From NCBI GenBank assembly GCA_022450155.1, contig JAKUQR010000007.1, positions 58,796 to 122,795 on the forward strand: 64,000 nt of DNA. The letters are read 5' to 3'. The stretch is from Gammaproteobacteria bacterium (GTDB lineage: Bacteria > Pseudomonadota > Gammaproteobacteria > Arenicellales > UBA868). Both the position numbers and the translations under genes were made by a program. Below the pieces are notes generated by a model. That model ran no database searches, was not told the origin of the DNA, and worked only from the letters and a program-made list of their open reading frames with translations. The stretch's first letter is position 1; each line of letters opens with the position of its first letter. Shown here one piece after another: positions 19,057 through 28,299 of the stretch.

Positions 19057-19764
19057 ATGCACAATTGGTTTAACACCGAGCTTGGAAACTGTTTCACTGC
19101 CGAAGCATGTGCTCACATTCCCAGTCTGGTTCCTTATGGTTATCATGGAGTGGCATTGCAGATTGGGGCAGGGGGGCAGGATTTACTGGCCGACATTGAC
19201 TGTGGTGAGCGAATCTATGTTGTTCCCCCAGGCTGTAAACTGAACGGAGCGCGAGTCTGTTCTGATTGGGACGCGCTGCCTTTCGAGCGCAGGTCTATGG
19301 ATCTCGTTGTCCTGTTCCACGCGTTAGATTTCGGGAAAGATCCCGGCGGAGTATTAAGAGAAGTTAGCGAGATCTTGGCGCCCGAAGGGTATTTGGTTGT
19401 CCTGGGGCTCAACCCCTTTGGTATCTGGGGTATCTGCCGGTTGCTCAAATTTCATAAAAACACAATTCCGTGGACGGCAAACTACTTTCCGCTGACGAGG
19501 GTCCAAGACTGGATAAACTTATTGGGGTTCGCAACGGTAGGAGGGACAATGTATTTCTATCGACCACCTGTCAATAATGAACTTATATTGCGTCGGCTAA
19601 AATTTATGGAGGCGGCCGGCCGGCGTTGGTGGCCCGCACTTTCTGGTGCTTATATTCTGGTTGCGAAGAACAAGGCCCTTAACACCCACACAAAACATCT
19701 GAAGAACGTGTTAAGAGGGCGCCGGCAACGACACCGGCTCCAAACATTATCGCGAAAATCCTGA
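19057..19764 (+). CDS. SAM-dependent methyltransferase, YafS-like
   Basis: A 235-residue class I methyltransferase-like protein. The fold is indicated by ALQIGAGGQDLLADI (motif I), SDWDALPFERRSMDLVVLFHALDF (motifs II-IV) and LREVSEILAPEGYLVVLGLNPFG (post-motif). It lies directly before rnhA and dnaQ, as does E. coli yafS, which supports the assignment to that family. Its substrate is unknown. The C-terminus ends in a basic tail (about 25 residues, many Arg and Lys) that could bind nucleic acid, which is speculation. Confidence 0.8.
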   Translation: MHNWFNTELGNCFTAEACAHIPSLVPYGYHGVALQIGAGGQDLLADIDCGERIYVVPPGCKLNGARVCSDWDALPFERRSMDLVVLFHALDFGKDPGGVLREVSEILAPEGYLVVLGLNPFGIWGICRLLKFHKNTIPWTANYFPLTRVQDWINLLGFATVGGTMYFYRPPVNNELILRRLKFMEAAGRRWWPALSGAYILVAKNKALNTHTKHLKNVLRGRRQRHRLQTLSRKS

Positions 19765-19799
19765 CTACAGTCGACAATCAGGGAAACCAGTAGAAAACA

Positions 19800-20240
19800 G
19801 TGGCTGAGCGATGGTTAATCTATACGGATGGGGCCTGTCGCGGCAATCCAGGGCCAGGAGGCTGGGGTGCGGTTCTGTATCGGGTAGGTGAGAAAAATGA
19901 ACTCAGTGGTGCCGAGTCAAATACGACCAACAATCGGATGGAACTGACAGCACCAGTAGAGGCCCTTGACGCACTTCCGGCCTCCAGCCACGTATCCGTC
20001 TACACAGACTCACAGTACGTCAAAAATGGTATAACTCTGTGGATATCAAACTGGAAGCAAAACGGCTGGAAAACATCAAATGGCAAGCAGGTAAGAAACC
20101 AGGATCTCTGGCAAGCACTTGATCAATCCACACGGCGCCATGTTGTCCAGTGGTATTGGGTAAAAGGCCATTCTGGCGACGCTGGGAACGAAAGAGCAGA
20201 TGAGTTAGCCAATGAGGCGATCGAAAGAATGCTTGCTTAG
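19800..20240 (+). CDS. rnhA: Ribonuclease HI
   Basis: Cleaves the RNA strand of RNA-DNA hybrids, removing primers and R-loops. All four carboxylates are visible at E. coli-like positions: Asp10 ([11 protein letters not shown]), Glu48 (NNRMELTA), Asp70 (VYTDSQYV) and the Asp in NERADELAN. The 146 residues match the family. The GTG start at 19800 gives [11 protein letters not shown]. The dnaQ neighbour and its same-strand orientation differ from E. coli, where rnhA and dnaQ are divergent, but match many other gammaproteobacteria. Confidence 0.97.
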   Translation: MAERWLIYTDGACRGNPGPGGWGAVLYRVGEKNELSGAESNTTNNRMELTAPVEALDALPASSHVSVYTDSQYVKNGITLWISNWKQNGWKTSNGKQVRNQDLWQALDQSTRRHVVQWYWVKGHSGDAGNERADELANEAIERMLA

Positions 20241-20273
20241 ATGGCCTAAGATCAGGTACGCGACAGCAACGAC

Positions 20274-21011
20274 ATGAGACAAGTCTTTTTAGATACCGAG
20301 ACAACTGGTTTAGATTGGGAACTAGGTCATCGCGTCGTCGAGATAGGCTGTATCGAGGTGTCAGCCCGGCGGATTACAGAAAATTCTTTTCATAGTTACG
20401 TCAATCCCGAAAGGCAGGTCGAGTCGGAAGCGCAAGAAGTGCACGGACTCACCACAGAATTTCTGTTGGACAAGCCAAGATTTTCAGAACTCCTAGAGGA
20501 ATTCCTGTCATTTATAGAAGGCTGTGAATTGGTTATCCACAACGCATCCTTTGATATCGGGTTTTTGAATAACGAAATAAGGTTGGTGGATCCAGCGCGT
20601 GGGAAAATTGATGATTATTGCCAGGTCGTAGACAGTTTGGCACTGGCTCGACAACTGCATCCCGGCCAGCGCAACAGCCTCGATGCTTTAGCCAAGCGCT
20701 ATCAGGTCGATACCAGTCAGAGGACTTATCATGGTGGTCTACTGGATGCGAGAATTTTGGCAGAGGTCTATCTCGCGATGACCGGTGGACAGGCAGACCT
20801 CTCCTTTATGATGAATGACCAGCAGGCGAAGTTAAGAGAGGACAATCTAGATATCGGTCGGAGTTCTGCAAGAGGCGCCAGAGGCAGCAGTGACTACTCA
20901 GACGAGAGATTCGTGGTCATTTCGGCCAGCGATGATGAGATTTTAGAACACAATGAATGGCTCGATAGGTTAGGCGACAACTGTGTCTGGAGGTCTGATG
21001 TAGAGTCCTGA
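20274..21011 (+). CDS. dnaQ: DNA polymerase III epsilon subunit (3'-5' proofreading exonuclease)
   Basis: Proofreads for DnaE in the replicative core. Motif Exo I is at Asp7/Glu9 (LDTETTG), Exo II is NASFDIGFLNNE and Exo III is YHGGLLDARILAEVY. After the nuclease domain, GGQADLSFMM resembles the beta-clamp-binding motif, and the C-terminal tail that contacts DnaE follows, so this is a full-length 245-residue epsilon. Since DnaE here lacks the intact PHP His-x-His, proofreading should rest on this protein. Confidence 0.96.
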   Translation: MRQVFLDTETTGLDWELGHRVVEIGCIEVSARRITENSFHSYVNPERQVESEAQEVHGLTTEFLLDKPRFSELLEEFLSFIEGCELVIHNASFDIGFLNNEIRLVDPARGKIDDYCQVVDSLALARQLHPGQRNSLDALAKRYQVDTSQRTYHGGLLDARILAEVYLAMTGGQADLSFMMNDQQAKLREDNLDIGRSSARGARGSSDYSDERFVVISASDDEILEHNEWLDRLGDNCVWRSDVES

Positions 21012-21049
21012 TTGGGCCACGCTGAGGATGAATTTTCGTTGGAAAAGTT

Positions 21050-21078
21050 TTGATATTGTGGGTATGTGTGCCTTAAAT
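21050..21078 (+). promoter_or_regulatory. Promoter for acs
   Basis: TTGATA (5/6 to the -35 consensus), a 17-base spacer, then TTAAAT (4/6 to the -10 consensus), about 46 bases before the acs ATG. I did not see a convincing CRP site or sigma-54 (GG-N10-GC) element. Confidence 0.4.
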
Positions 21079-21124
21079 CATTAGAGGGTTATTGTTTCAG
21101 GCAAGAGTTAGCGAGGAGAAATAG

Positions 21125-23062
21125 ATGAATGATGACCGAAAATATCCGGTCGACTTGGAATATGCGGAAACTGCCTACATTGATGAGACCCGCTACCAGG
21201 AGATGTATCGTCGGTCAATCGATAATCCCGAAGAGTTTTGGTCGGAGCAGGCGGAAAAATACCTGACTTATACCAAGAAGTGGGATCAGGTGATGAAGTA
21301 TGACTTCGTCACCGGAGAGATTGCATGGTTTAGTGGTGCAAAACTCAATGCAACGGTTAATTGTATAGATCGTCATCTTGAGTCTCGGGGCGATCAAGTT
21401 GCGATCATATGGGAGAGCGACGATCCATCTGAACAGCAGCATATTTCTTACAAAGAGCTACATGAACGCGTCTGTCGATTTGCCAATCTTCTGAAATCGC
21501 GCGGAGTGAAAAAGGGGGATCGGGTTTCTATCTACATGCCGATGATTCCTGAGGCTGCAGTCGCTATGTTGGGTTGTGCCCGGATCGGAGCAGTGCACTC
21601 CGTGGTATTCGGCGGCTTTTCGCCAGATGCGTTAAGAGACCGCATCCTGGATTCAGATTGCCGTGTTGTTGTAACTGCAGACGAGGGCCCACGTGGAGGG
21701 CGACCAGTGCCGCTCAAAGCAAACGTTGAGACAGCGCTTAAGGAATGTCCGGATGTGCATACCACTATCGTTGTGCGAAGAACGGGCGCTAAGGTGCCTG
21801 GTGACGCAAAACGAGATGTCTGGTATCACGAAGGTATAGCGGGTGTATCACCGGATTGTGAGCCTGAAGAGATGGATGCAGAGGATCCTCTGTTTATTCT
21901 CTATACGTCAGGTTCTACCGGAAAGCCTAAGGGCGTGTTGCACACTACCGCGGGTTATCAACTCTACGCGGCGATGACTCATCGATTGGTATTCGATTAT
22001 AAAGAAGGAGAAATATATTGGTGTACAGCTGATGTGGGTTGGATCACAGGCCACTCATATATTGTTTACGGCCCTTTGGCCAACGGTGCAACTACATTGA
22101 TGTTTGAGGGAGTGCCAACCTATCCAGACGCGAGTCGTTTCTGGGATATTGTGGAAAAACATTCTGTCAACATTTTCTATACCGCACCGACGGCAATTCG
22201 AGCGTTGATGAGTTTAGGAGATGGTCCTGTGCTGGCTGCTGATCGTACAAGTCTTCGCATATTAGGCACCGTAGGTGAGCCGATTAACCCAGAGGCCTGG
22301 GAATGGTATTACCGAGTCGTTGGGGACCAACGGTGTCCTATCGTGGATACGTGGTGGCAGACAGAGACTGGTGGTATTCTAATTTCGCCCCTGGTTGGTG
22401 CAACGGCACTGAAACCAGGTTCAGCAACCCGACCGTTTTTCGGAATTCAGCCAGCGCTTCTGGACGATGAAGGCAATGAAGTACATGGTGCAGGTGTGGG
22501 TAATTTGGTTATCAGGCACTCATGGCCAGGACAGATGCGAACGGTGTACGGTGATCACGACCGCTTTATATCGACCTATTTTGCCACGTACCCTGGATAC
22601 TATATGACCGGAGACGGTGCACGCAGAGATGAGGACGGTTACTACTGGATCACAGGTCGAGTTGATGACGTTATCAATGTTTCGGGTCATCGAATGGGAA
22701 CCGCTGAGGTTGAGAGTGCTCTGGTATTGCATGATTTGGTCGCGGAGGCAGCTGTTGTCGGGTATCCGCACGAAATCAAGGGACAGGGGATCTACGGCTA
22801 CGTTACTTTGATGGTGGGTAGTGATCCCAGTGACGAACTTAAGAATGACCTCGTTAATCTCGTGCGAAAGGAAATAGGTCCGTTTGCGGCACCCGATGTA
22901 ATCCAATGGGCTCCGGGGTTGCCGAAAACCCGCTCGGGAAAGATTATGCGTCGAATTTTGAGAAAGATAGCCGCCAATGAAATTGATGACTTGGGAGATA
23001 CGTCGACCCTGGCAGATCCTACTGTCGTAGACGAGCTGGTGTCTAAGCGACCGAATCGCTAG
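21125..23062 (+). CDS. acs: Acetyl-CoA synthetase (AMP-forming)
   Basis: Activates acetate to acetyl-CoA through acetyl-AMP, allowing growth on or scavenging of acetate. The 645-residue protein carries the P-loop-like [11 protein letters not shown], the WWQTETGG adenylate motif, the hinge [13 protein letters not shown] and, near the C-terminus, [11 protein letters not shown], whose Lys is the site of inhibitory acetylation in homologues. The ATG has GAGGAG nine bases upstream. It is monocistronic between dnaQ and the rpsF operon. Confidence 0.98.
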   Translation: MNDDRKYPVDLEYAETAYIDETRYQEMYRRSIDNPEEFWSEQAEKYLTYTKKWDQVMKYDFVTGEIAWFSGAKLNATVNCIDRHLESRGDQVAIIWESDDPSEQQHISYKELHERVCRFANLLKSRGVKKGDRVSIYMPMIPEAAVAMLGCARIGAVHSVVFGGFSPDALRDRILDSDCRVVVTADEGPRGGRPVPLKANVETALKECPDVHTTIVVRRTGAKVPGDAKRDVWYHEGIAGVSPDCEPEEMDAEDPLFILYTSGSTGKPKGVLHTTAGYQLYAAMTHRLVFDYKEGEIYWCTADVGWITGHSYIVYGPLANGATTLMFEGVPTYPDASRFWDIVEKHSVNIFYTAPTAIRALMSLGDGPVLAADRTSLRILGTVGEPINPEAWEWYYRVVGDQRCPIVDTWWQTETGGILISPLVGATALKPGSATRPFFGIQPALLDDEGNEVHGAGVGNLVIRHSWPGQMRTVYGDHDRFISTYFATYPGYYMTGDGARRDEDGYYWITGRVDDVINVSGHRMGTAEVESALVLHDLVAEAAVVGYPHEIKGQGIYGYVTLMVGSDPSDELKNDLVNLVRKEIGPFAAPDVIQWAPGLPKTRSGKIMRRILRKIAANEIDDLGDTSTLADPTVVDELVSKRPNR

Positions 23063-23071
23063 CCCAATCAG

Positions 23072-23100
23072 TTGTTCTCGAAGAGAAAGGCGGTTAAAAT
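23072..23100 (+). promoter_or_regulatory. Promoter for rpsF-rpsR-rplI
   Basis: TTGTTC, a 17-base spacer, then TAAAAT (5/6 to the -10 consensus). Transcription would start near 23107, giving a leader of about 70 bases that contains the hairpin described next. Confidence 0.45.
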
Positions 23101-23128
23101 CCGGGCCCCAAATAAAGTCCGATTAACT

Positions 23129-23152
23129 CCTTGCTTCACTGCGAAGAGCAGG
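23129..23152 (+). promoter_or_regulatory. Candidate S6:S18 autoregulatory hairpin in the rpsF leader
   Basis: A bulged stem in the leader: CC-(T)-TGCTTC on the left pairs with GAAG-(AG)-CA-GG on the right. Many bacteria control rpsF-rpsR with a leader structure that mimics the S6:S18 binding site on 16S rRNA. I see the position and a bulged stem, but I cannot confirm the conserved CCG loop element. Confidence 0.3.
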
Positions 23153-23177
23153 AAGCACGATCCATAGGGAGAAACTT

Positions 23178-23702
23178 ATGCGCCATTACGAGGTAGTATT
23201 TCTCGTCCATCCTGATCAGAGCGAGCAGGTCCCTGCAATGACCGAACGATATAGGGGCGTTATAGAGAACGCCGGCGGTCAGCTACACAGGCTGGAAGAT
23301 TGGGGTAGGCGTCAGTTGGCCTATCCTATTGAGAAGGTTCACAAAGCACATTACGTGCTGATGAACGTAGAGTGTGATCAACCAACGCTTGATGAAATAA
23401 ACAACCTGTTTAAATTCAACGATGCAGTTATCAGAAATCTAATCATCAAGAAGAAAATTGCCGTTAGCGAACCGTCATTCTTGGCACAAAGCGGGGACAA
23501 TAATGATGCTGCTTCTGAGCCTGAGAGGCTTACTAGCGAGGCCGTAGAGACGGCGGACGCCGACAAGAACCCGGGCACTGATAGGGAAGCGGACGGTGAG
23601 GTGGTAGATGATCAGCCGTTGGAAAAATCAGCGTCAGCGGACGGAGATTCTGCTGCGGTCTCAGATCCTGAAGCTGAGGAAGTTGAGGAGCCCCAGACAT
23701 GA
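23178..23702 (+). CDS. rpsF: Small ribosomal subunit protein bS6 with long acidic tail
   Basis: bS6 binds bS18 on the platform of the 30S subunit. The first 100 residues are the normal fold ([52 protein letters not shown]). The remaining 70 are a disordered, strongly acidic tail rich in Asp, Glu, Ser and Ala, making the protein 174 residues against about 131-135 in E. coli. Acidic tails are known on other bS6 proteins, and E. coli bS6 receives extra glutamates from RimK. The stop overlaps the rpsR start (ATGA). Confidence 0.96.
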   Translation: MRHYEVVFLVHPDQSEQVPAMTERYRGVIENAGGQLHRLEDWGRRQLAYPIEKVHKAHYVLMNVECDQPTLDEINNLFKFNDAVIRNLIIKKKIAVSEPSFLAQSGDNNDAASEPERLTSEAVETADADKNPGTDREADGEVVDDQPLEKSASADGDSAAVSDPEAEEVEEPQT

Positions 23703-23920
23703 GAAACAACCGCCGTCGTAAATTCTGTCGTTTTACTGCCTTGGGTGTAACCGAGATAGACTATAAAGATTTGGACACCCTCAAATCCTATATTACCGAG
23801 ACGGGAAAAATAATTCCCAGCAGGAATACCGGAACCAAACCGCGCTACCAGCGTCAGTTGGCCACTGCGGTCAAAAGAGCGCGTTACCTGGCTTTACTTC
23901 CTTATAGTGATCAGCATTAG
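23699..23920 (+). CDS. rpsR: Small ribosomal subunit protein bS18
   Basis: The bS6 partner on the 30S platform; 73 residues with the conserved [23 protein letters not shown] and [19 protein letters not shown]. The ATG overlaps the rpsF stop by four bases. The protein begins Met-Arg-Asn-Asn, whereas E. coli S18 begins Met-Ala and is acetylated on that Ala by RimI after Met removal. Methionine aminopeptidase does not remove Met before Arg, so this S18 should not be a RimI substrate, in line with the dead rimI nearby. Confidence 0.97.
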   Translation: MRNNRRRKFCRFTALGVTEIDYKDLDTLKSYITETGKIIPSRNTGTKPRYQRQLATAVKRARYLALLPYSDQH

Positions 23921-23956
23921 CACCGTTTCAGACCAGTGTTTTGGAGAAAATGAGAT

Positions 23957-24442
23957 ATGGAAATCATACTACTGGAAAACATACAGAATCTGGGAGAGCT
24001 AGGAGACGTTGTACAGGTGCGATCTGGTTATGCCCGGAATTATCTTGTGCCACAAGGCAAGGCGGTATGGGCGACTCAAGACGCGAAGGGGCAGGTTGAA
24101 GAACGCCGTAAAGAGCTCGCAAAACTAGACAGTGAAAGAATGGATGCTGCAAAGGCTAAGATCGATTTGTTGCCGGCGTCTGTGACTGTTGCTCGTAGAG
24201 CAGGTGAAGAAGGCAAACTGTTCGGTTCTGTATCAGCGGTAGATATTTCGGAATTGTTGCAAGGTGCGGATTTAGCCATCCAGCGTTCCGAAATCGATCT
24301 GCCTGAAGGGCCGATCAAAGCCTTAGGGGAACATGAAATTCACGTAATACTTCACCCACAAGTCAGGCAATCGCTGAAGGTTGTGGTGATTGCTGAACAG
24401 GAAGAAGATGGCGACGACGTTCAGGAAGACAACATCTCCTGA
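23957..24442 (+). CDS. rplI: Large ribosomal subunit protein bL9
   Basis: The elongated 50S protein near the L1 stalk. The N-terminal domain (MEIILLENIQNLGELGDVVQVRSGYARNYL without breaks) is typical, followed by the connecting helix and the C-terminal domain (GKLFGSVSAVDIS, EHEIHVILHPQV). It has 161 residues, about 12 more than E. coli, again as an acidic tail (EQEEDGDDVQED). Last gene of the rpsF operon, ended by a strong terminator. Confidence 0.98.
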   Translation: MEIILLENIQNLGELGDVVQVRSGYARNYLVPQGKAVWATQDAKGQVEERRKELAKLDSERMDAAKAKIDLLPASVTVARRAGEEGKLFGSVSAVDISELLQGADLAIQRSEIDLPEGPIKALGEHEIHVILHPQVRQSLKVVVIAEQEEDGDDVQEDNIS

Positions 24443-24467
24443 GTCGTATACGTTATTTGCCCCGCGA

Positions 24468-24491
24468 GCCGGACAAAATGTCCGGCTTTTT
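24468..24491 (+). terminator. Rho-independent terminator after rplI
   Basis: A perfect seven-base-pair stem GCCGGAC/GTCCGGC with an AAAAT loop is followed immediately by TTTTT. It lies 25 bases after the rplI stop and closes the ribosomal operon before dnaB. Confidence 0.95.
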
Positions 24492-24596
24492 CGTGTATCC
24501 TTATCTGGCCAGATACTGCGACCGAATAGTGACTGTGCCCAACTGATTTACTGTAAAGTTGCCAGCTTGTAACGCATTGAATTTTGAGCATACGCG

Positions 24597-25979
24597 ATGT
24601 CAGAGACCCAGGCAATAATCTCAAACAGACGCGAATACCCTGTACCGCCGCAAGCACTTGAAGCAGAGCAGTCGGTTCTGGGTTGCCTGCTTTTGGATTC
24701 CAGGCGGTGGGATGATGTGGCAGAGGTTGTATTAGAAGAAGACTTCTACACTAAGGCGCATCGAGATATATTTTCGGCTATAAAAGCGCTTCATGCTGCG
24801 GACGAACCGGTAGATGTAGTTACAACAGCAGAGTGGCTGGGCAATAGCGGTGTGCTCGATAGGGTCGGTGGCCTCACTTACTTGGGAGAACTGGCTAAGA
24901 ATACACCGGGTACAGTTAACGTCATAGCTTATGCTGCGATCGTCCGAGAACGGTCTGTGTTACGGCGTTTGATCAACGTTGCCACACAGATTTCTGAAAA
25001 AGCTTACAACCCTGAAGGTTCCAATGTAGAAGACTTATTGGGGTACGCGGAAAAGCTGGTGTTCGATATAGCTGAAGCCGACAAACGCCAGAAGGGTGGG
25101 TTTATGCCGATTCAGGGTCTTCTGACAGAGGCATTAGACAGAATAGAGGAACTCTATGAATCCGGACAAACCATTACAGGCGTATCGACGGGGTTTGGCG
25201 ATCTGGATGACATCACATCAGGCCTTCAACCCTCGGATCTGATAGTTATCGCTGGTCGGCCATCGATGGGTAAAACCAGTCTTGCAATGAACATAGTTGA
25301 GAATGCCGCGATCGGGAGCAAACTGCCTGTTGCGGTATTCAGCATGGAAATGCCTGGCCAGCAACTTGCAATGCGAATGCTTTCATCTTTGGGCAGAATC
25401 AATGCACATCACGTCAGGACAGGAAAACTTTCCAAGGATGACTGGCCTCGTCTGACCTCGGCCGTGGAGTTGCTTGATTCTGCTCCTATATATATTGATG
25501 ATACTCCCGCGCTTACACCGGTTGAACTAAGATCTCGCATTCGCAGACTGTCCCGGGAACGTGGGCGACTCGGTATGATCGTAGTCGACTATCTACAGTT
25601 GATGCAGACCGGTGATAACAGCGAGAATCGAGCAGTTGAGGTATCTAACATCACCAGGGCACTAAAGATTATTGCTAAAGAGATGTCTGCCCCTGTGGTC
25701 GTGCTTTCACAGTTAAATCGGAGCCTGGAACAAAGGCCTAACAAAAGGCCTGTTATGTCCGATCTTAGAGAGTCTGGCGCGATAGAGCAGGATGCCGATG
25801 TTATATTTTTTATTTATAGAGATGAGATCTACAATGAAGATTCTAAGGATCGTGGTACAGCCGAAATTATCATAGGTAAACAAAGAAATGGCCCCACGGG
25901 TACCATTCGACTGACATTCCTGGGCGAATACACTCGGTTTGAGAACTATGTTTCTGAGTTTTCAGAGCCTCTGTATTGA
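24597..25979 (+). CDS. dnaB: Replicative DNA helicase DnaB
   Basis: The hexameric 5'-3' helicase that drives the replication fork. The N-terminal collar domain (PPQALEAEQSVLGCLLLD) leads to the RecA-like motor with Walker A GRPSMGKTS near residues 219-227, Walker B GMIVVDYLQLM, and the LNRSLEQRPNKRPVMSDLRESGAIEQDAD region. 460 residues with no intein. It follows the rplI terminator, so it needs its own promoter in the 105 bases between, where I saw no clear sigma-70 pair. No alr gene follows, unlike in several relatives. Confidence 0.98.
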   Translation: MSETQAIISNRREYPVPPQALEAEQSVLGCLLLDSRRWDDVAEVVLEEDFYTKAHRDIFSAIKALHAADEPVDVVTTAEWLGNSGVLDRVGGLTYLGELAKNTPGTVNVIAYAAIVRERSVLRRLINVATQISEKAYNPEGSNVEDLLGYAEKLVFDIAEADKRQKGGFMPIQGLLTEALDRIEELYESGQTITGVSTGFGDLDDITSGLQPSDLIVIAGRPSMGKTSLAMNIVENAAIGSKLPVAVFSMEMPGQQLAMRMLSSLGRINAHHVRTGKLSKDDWPRLTSAVELLDSAPIYIDDTPALTPVELRSRIRRLSRERGRLGMIVVDYLQLMQTGDNSENRAVEVSNITRALKIIAKEMSAPVVVLSQLNRSLEQRPNKRPVMSDLRESGAIEQDADVIFFIYRDEIYNEDSKDRGTAEIIIGKQRNGPTGTIRLTFLGEYTRFENYVSEFSEPLY

Positions 25980-26090
25980 GTTGTGGGGAACCTCGTTAGA
26001 CCTGGGTACTGGATCGGGATAGGGATAGGGACCATATGGCGGCTGCAAATTAAATCTTTTCGTTTGTGATCATAGGGAAATCTTGGGGCA

Positions 26091-27446
26091 ATGCCAGCGA
26101 AAGAAAAGGTTGCCTACATCTGTGCCTCGTGTGGATCCAAACACCCCAAATGGACCGGCCAGTGTAATGAATGCGGAATATGGAATTGCTTGACAGAAAC
26201 CAAGATTGCCCATTCAACAAAATTTATTCACGACGTTAGCCGGACAGACAGTGTCCCAATAGATCTATCGAGCATCCAAGTGGCAGAGATTGCTCGAATG
26301 TCGACAGGTTCTGGTGAGTTCGATCGAGTCCTTGGCGGCGGGTTCGTAGAGGGTGCAGTAGCTCTGCTTGGAGGTGAACCAGGAATAGGTAAGAGCACTC
26401 TGGCTCTTCAATGTGCTGGTTGTCTTTCGGCCGCCGGCTCGGTTCTTTATACCACCGGGGAAGAGTCCCTGCAGCAACTTGCCTTAAGGGCAAGCCGTAC
26501 AAAGGTAAAGAGTTCGAACATTAAGACGTTAGCAACTTCAGAACTCGAAACCATCTTGCAAGTCGCTAAGTCGACTGGCCCTAAACTCATAGTCATTGAT
26601 TCGATACAAACCCTGTTTTCCACTGAACAGGAATCTGCACCCGGTAGTATCAGTCAAGTTCGGACTTGTGCGGATCGATTGGTGAGGTTTGCCAAATCGA
26701 CAAATACTGCGATTCTTATGATAGGACATATAACCAAAGATGGCGTGCTTGCTGGGCCTAAGTTACTTGAGCATATAGTCGACACCGTTCTGTATTTTGA
26801 AGGAGACCCCGATAGCCGGTTACGACTGGTAAGAGCTTTCAAGAATCGATTCGGCGCTATAAATGAGGTAGGTGTGTTTGTGATGGCCGATTCAGGATTG
26901 AAGGGCGTAGAGAATCCATCGTCTATCCTCCTTTCTTCGGATGACACAGATAAGTCTGGGAGCGTCGTCCTGGTCGCACAGGAAGGCACCCGCCCATTGC
27001 TGGTAGAGCTTCAAGCGTTGGTCGATGATGCCGTGCTTGCGGCTCCTCGCAGAATTTCCATAGGTCTTGATGGTGGGCGCATTAACATGTTGCTGGCTGT
27101 GCTAAGCAGGCATGCTGGTGTTACCTTGGGGAATAGGGATGTTTACGTTAATGTTGCCGGGGGAATAAAACTATCGGAAACAGCCGCAGACGTGGCCATA
27201 GCTTTAGCGGTGTTATCTAGTTATTTTGACAAGCCGCTACCAGCCGGCACAGTATGCTTTGGTGAAATAGGATTATCTGGTGAGATCAGACCGGTTCAAC
27301 GAGGCCAGGAGCGACTTAGGGAGGCGCAAAAACTCGGATTCAAACAAGCAATAATCCCGCAGGCGAACCAAGCTGCTCAAAGTCCGGAGAATCTGCAGGT
27401 TGTTCCAATTAAACATATCGGTGAGTTGTTGGAGTTGTTCCATTGA
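26091..27446 (+). CDS. radA: DNA repair protein RadA (RecA-like recombination ATPase)
   Basis: A helicase promoting branch migration in recombinational repair. It has the N-terminal C4 zinc finger (Cys11, Cys14, Cys25, Cys28), the RecA-like core with Walker A GGEPGIGKST at residues 94-103, the RadA-specific KNRFG motif near residue 251, and a C-terminal Lon-protease-like domain (GGIKLSETAADVAIALAVLSS). 451 residues. The stop lies one base from the convergent dapD stop. Confidence 0.98.
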   Translation: MPAKEKVAYICASCGSKHPKWTGQCNECGIWNCLTETKIAHSTKFIHDVSRTDSVPIDLSSIQVAEIARMSTGSGEFDRVLGGGFVEGAVALLGGEPGIGKSTLALQCAGCLSAAGSVLYTTGEESLQQLALRASRTKVKSSNIKTLATSELETILQVAKSTGPKLIVIDSIQTLFSTEQESAPGSISQVRTCADRLVRFAKSTNTAILMIGHITKDGVLAGPKLLEHIVDTVLYFEGDPDSRLRLVRAFKNRFGAINEVGVFVMADSGLKGVENPSSILLSSDDTDKSGSVVLVAQEGTRPLLVELQALVDDAVLAAPRRISIGLDGGRINMLLAVLSRHAGVTLGNRDVYVNVAGGIKLSETAADVAIALAVLSSYFDKPLPAGTVCFGEIGLSGEIRPVQRGQERLREAQKLGFKQAIIPQANQAAQSPENLQVVPIKHIGELLELFH

Positions 27447-27447
27447 A

Positions 27448-28269
27448 TCAGATATCGCGCAGCAACTCATTAATCCCGACTTTCGACCGCGTTTTTTCAT
27501 CAACCTTCTTGACGATTACAGCACAATACAAGCTGTGTGTGCCGTCTTTTGCCGGCATTGTTCCAGATACTACGACAGAGCCTGCAGGGATTCTTCCATA
27601 ACTGACGTCACCATTTGCACGATCAAAAATTCTGGTGCTCTGGCCAATATACACACCCATTGAGACTACGGAACCTTCTTCAACGATCACACCTTCAACG
27701 ATTTCGCTGCGCGCACCAATAAAGCAGTTGTCCTCAATAATAGTAGGGGAAGCTTGAAGAGGCTCAAGGACCCCGCCGATACCCACGCCTCCCGACAGAT
27801 GGACGTTCTTTCCGATTTGGGCGCAGGAGCCAACCGTTGCCCACGTGTCTACCATAGTTCCTTCGCCTACGTAGGCTCCAATATTGACATAGCTTGGCAT
27901 GAGAATGACATTGGGCGCGAGATAAGCGCCATGACGAACCATGGCTGGCGGCACAACACGGTATCCACCAGTTTGAAATCGCACATCGTCGAAACTGTCG
28001 AACTTGCCGGCAACCTTGTCATAGTACTTGGAGTCTCCAGATTCTAATACCCTGTTTTCAGCAAGTATGAATGACAACAGCACCGCTTTTTTGAGCCACT
28101 CATTGACTACCCACCCGGTAGCTGTTGGTTCGGCAACCCTGGCATCACCGTTATCCAGGAGTTCAAGTGCGTCTTGTACTGCCTGGATCAACTCGGCACT
28201 GACTGAAGAACGGGTCAAGGATGCACGATTTTCGTATGCCTCAACAATAAGTTCTGTAATGTTGTTCAT
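27448..28269 (-). CDS. dapD: 2,3,4,5-tetrahydropyridine-2,6-dicarboxylate N-succinyltransferase
   Basis: Succinylates tetrahydrodipicolinate in the lysine and meso-diaminopimelate pathway, feeding peptidoglycan synthesis. The 273-residue protein has an N-terminal helical part and then the left-handed beta-helix of hexapeptide repeats ([20 protein letters not shown], then [19 protein letters not shown]). It is the last gene of the minus-strand map-glnD-dapD cluster, an order also seen in Pseudomonas and relatives. Confidence 0.97.
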   Translation of the reverse strand: MNNITELIVEAYENRASLTRSSVSAELIQAVQDALELLDNGDARVAEPTATGWVVNEWLKKAVLLSFILAENRVLESGDSKYYDKVAGKFDSFDDVRFQTGGYRVVPPAMVRHGAYLAPNVILMPSYVNIGAYVGEGTMVDTWATVGSCAQIGKNVHLSGGVGIGGVLEPLQASPTIIEDNCFIGARSEIVEGVIVEEGSVVSMGVYIGQSTRIFDRANGDVSYGRIPAGSVVVSGTMPAKDGTHSLYCAVIVKKVDEKTRSKVGINELLRDI

Positions 28270-28299
28270 GATATGGATGGCTGAAGGAGAATCAAGGCG

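Noticed and set aside
26015-26029. Short direct repeat GGGATAGGGATAGGG before radA
   Set aside because: Only two and a half copies of a six-base unit; too short to distinguish from chance and with no associated feature.
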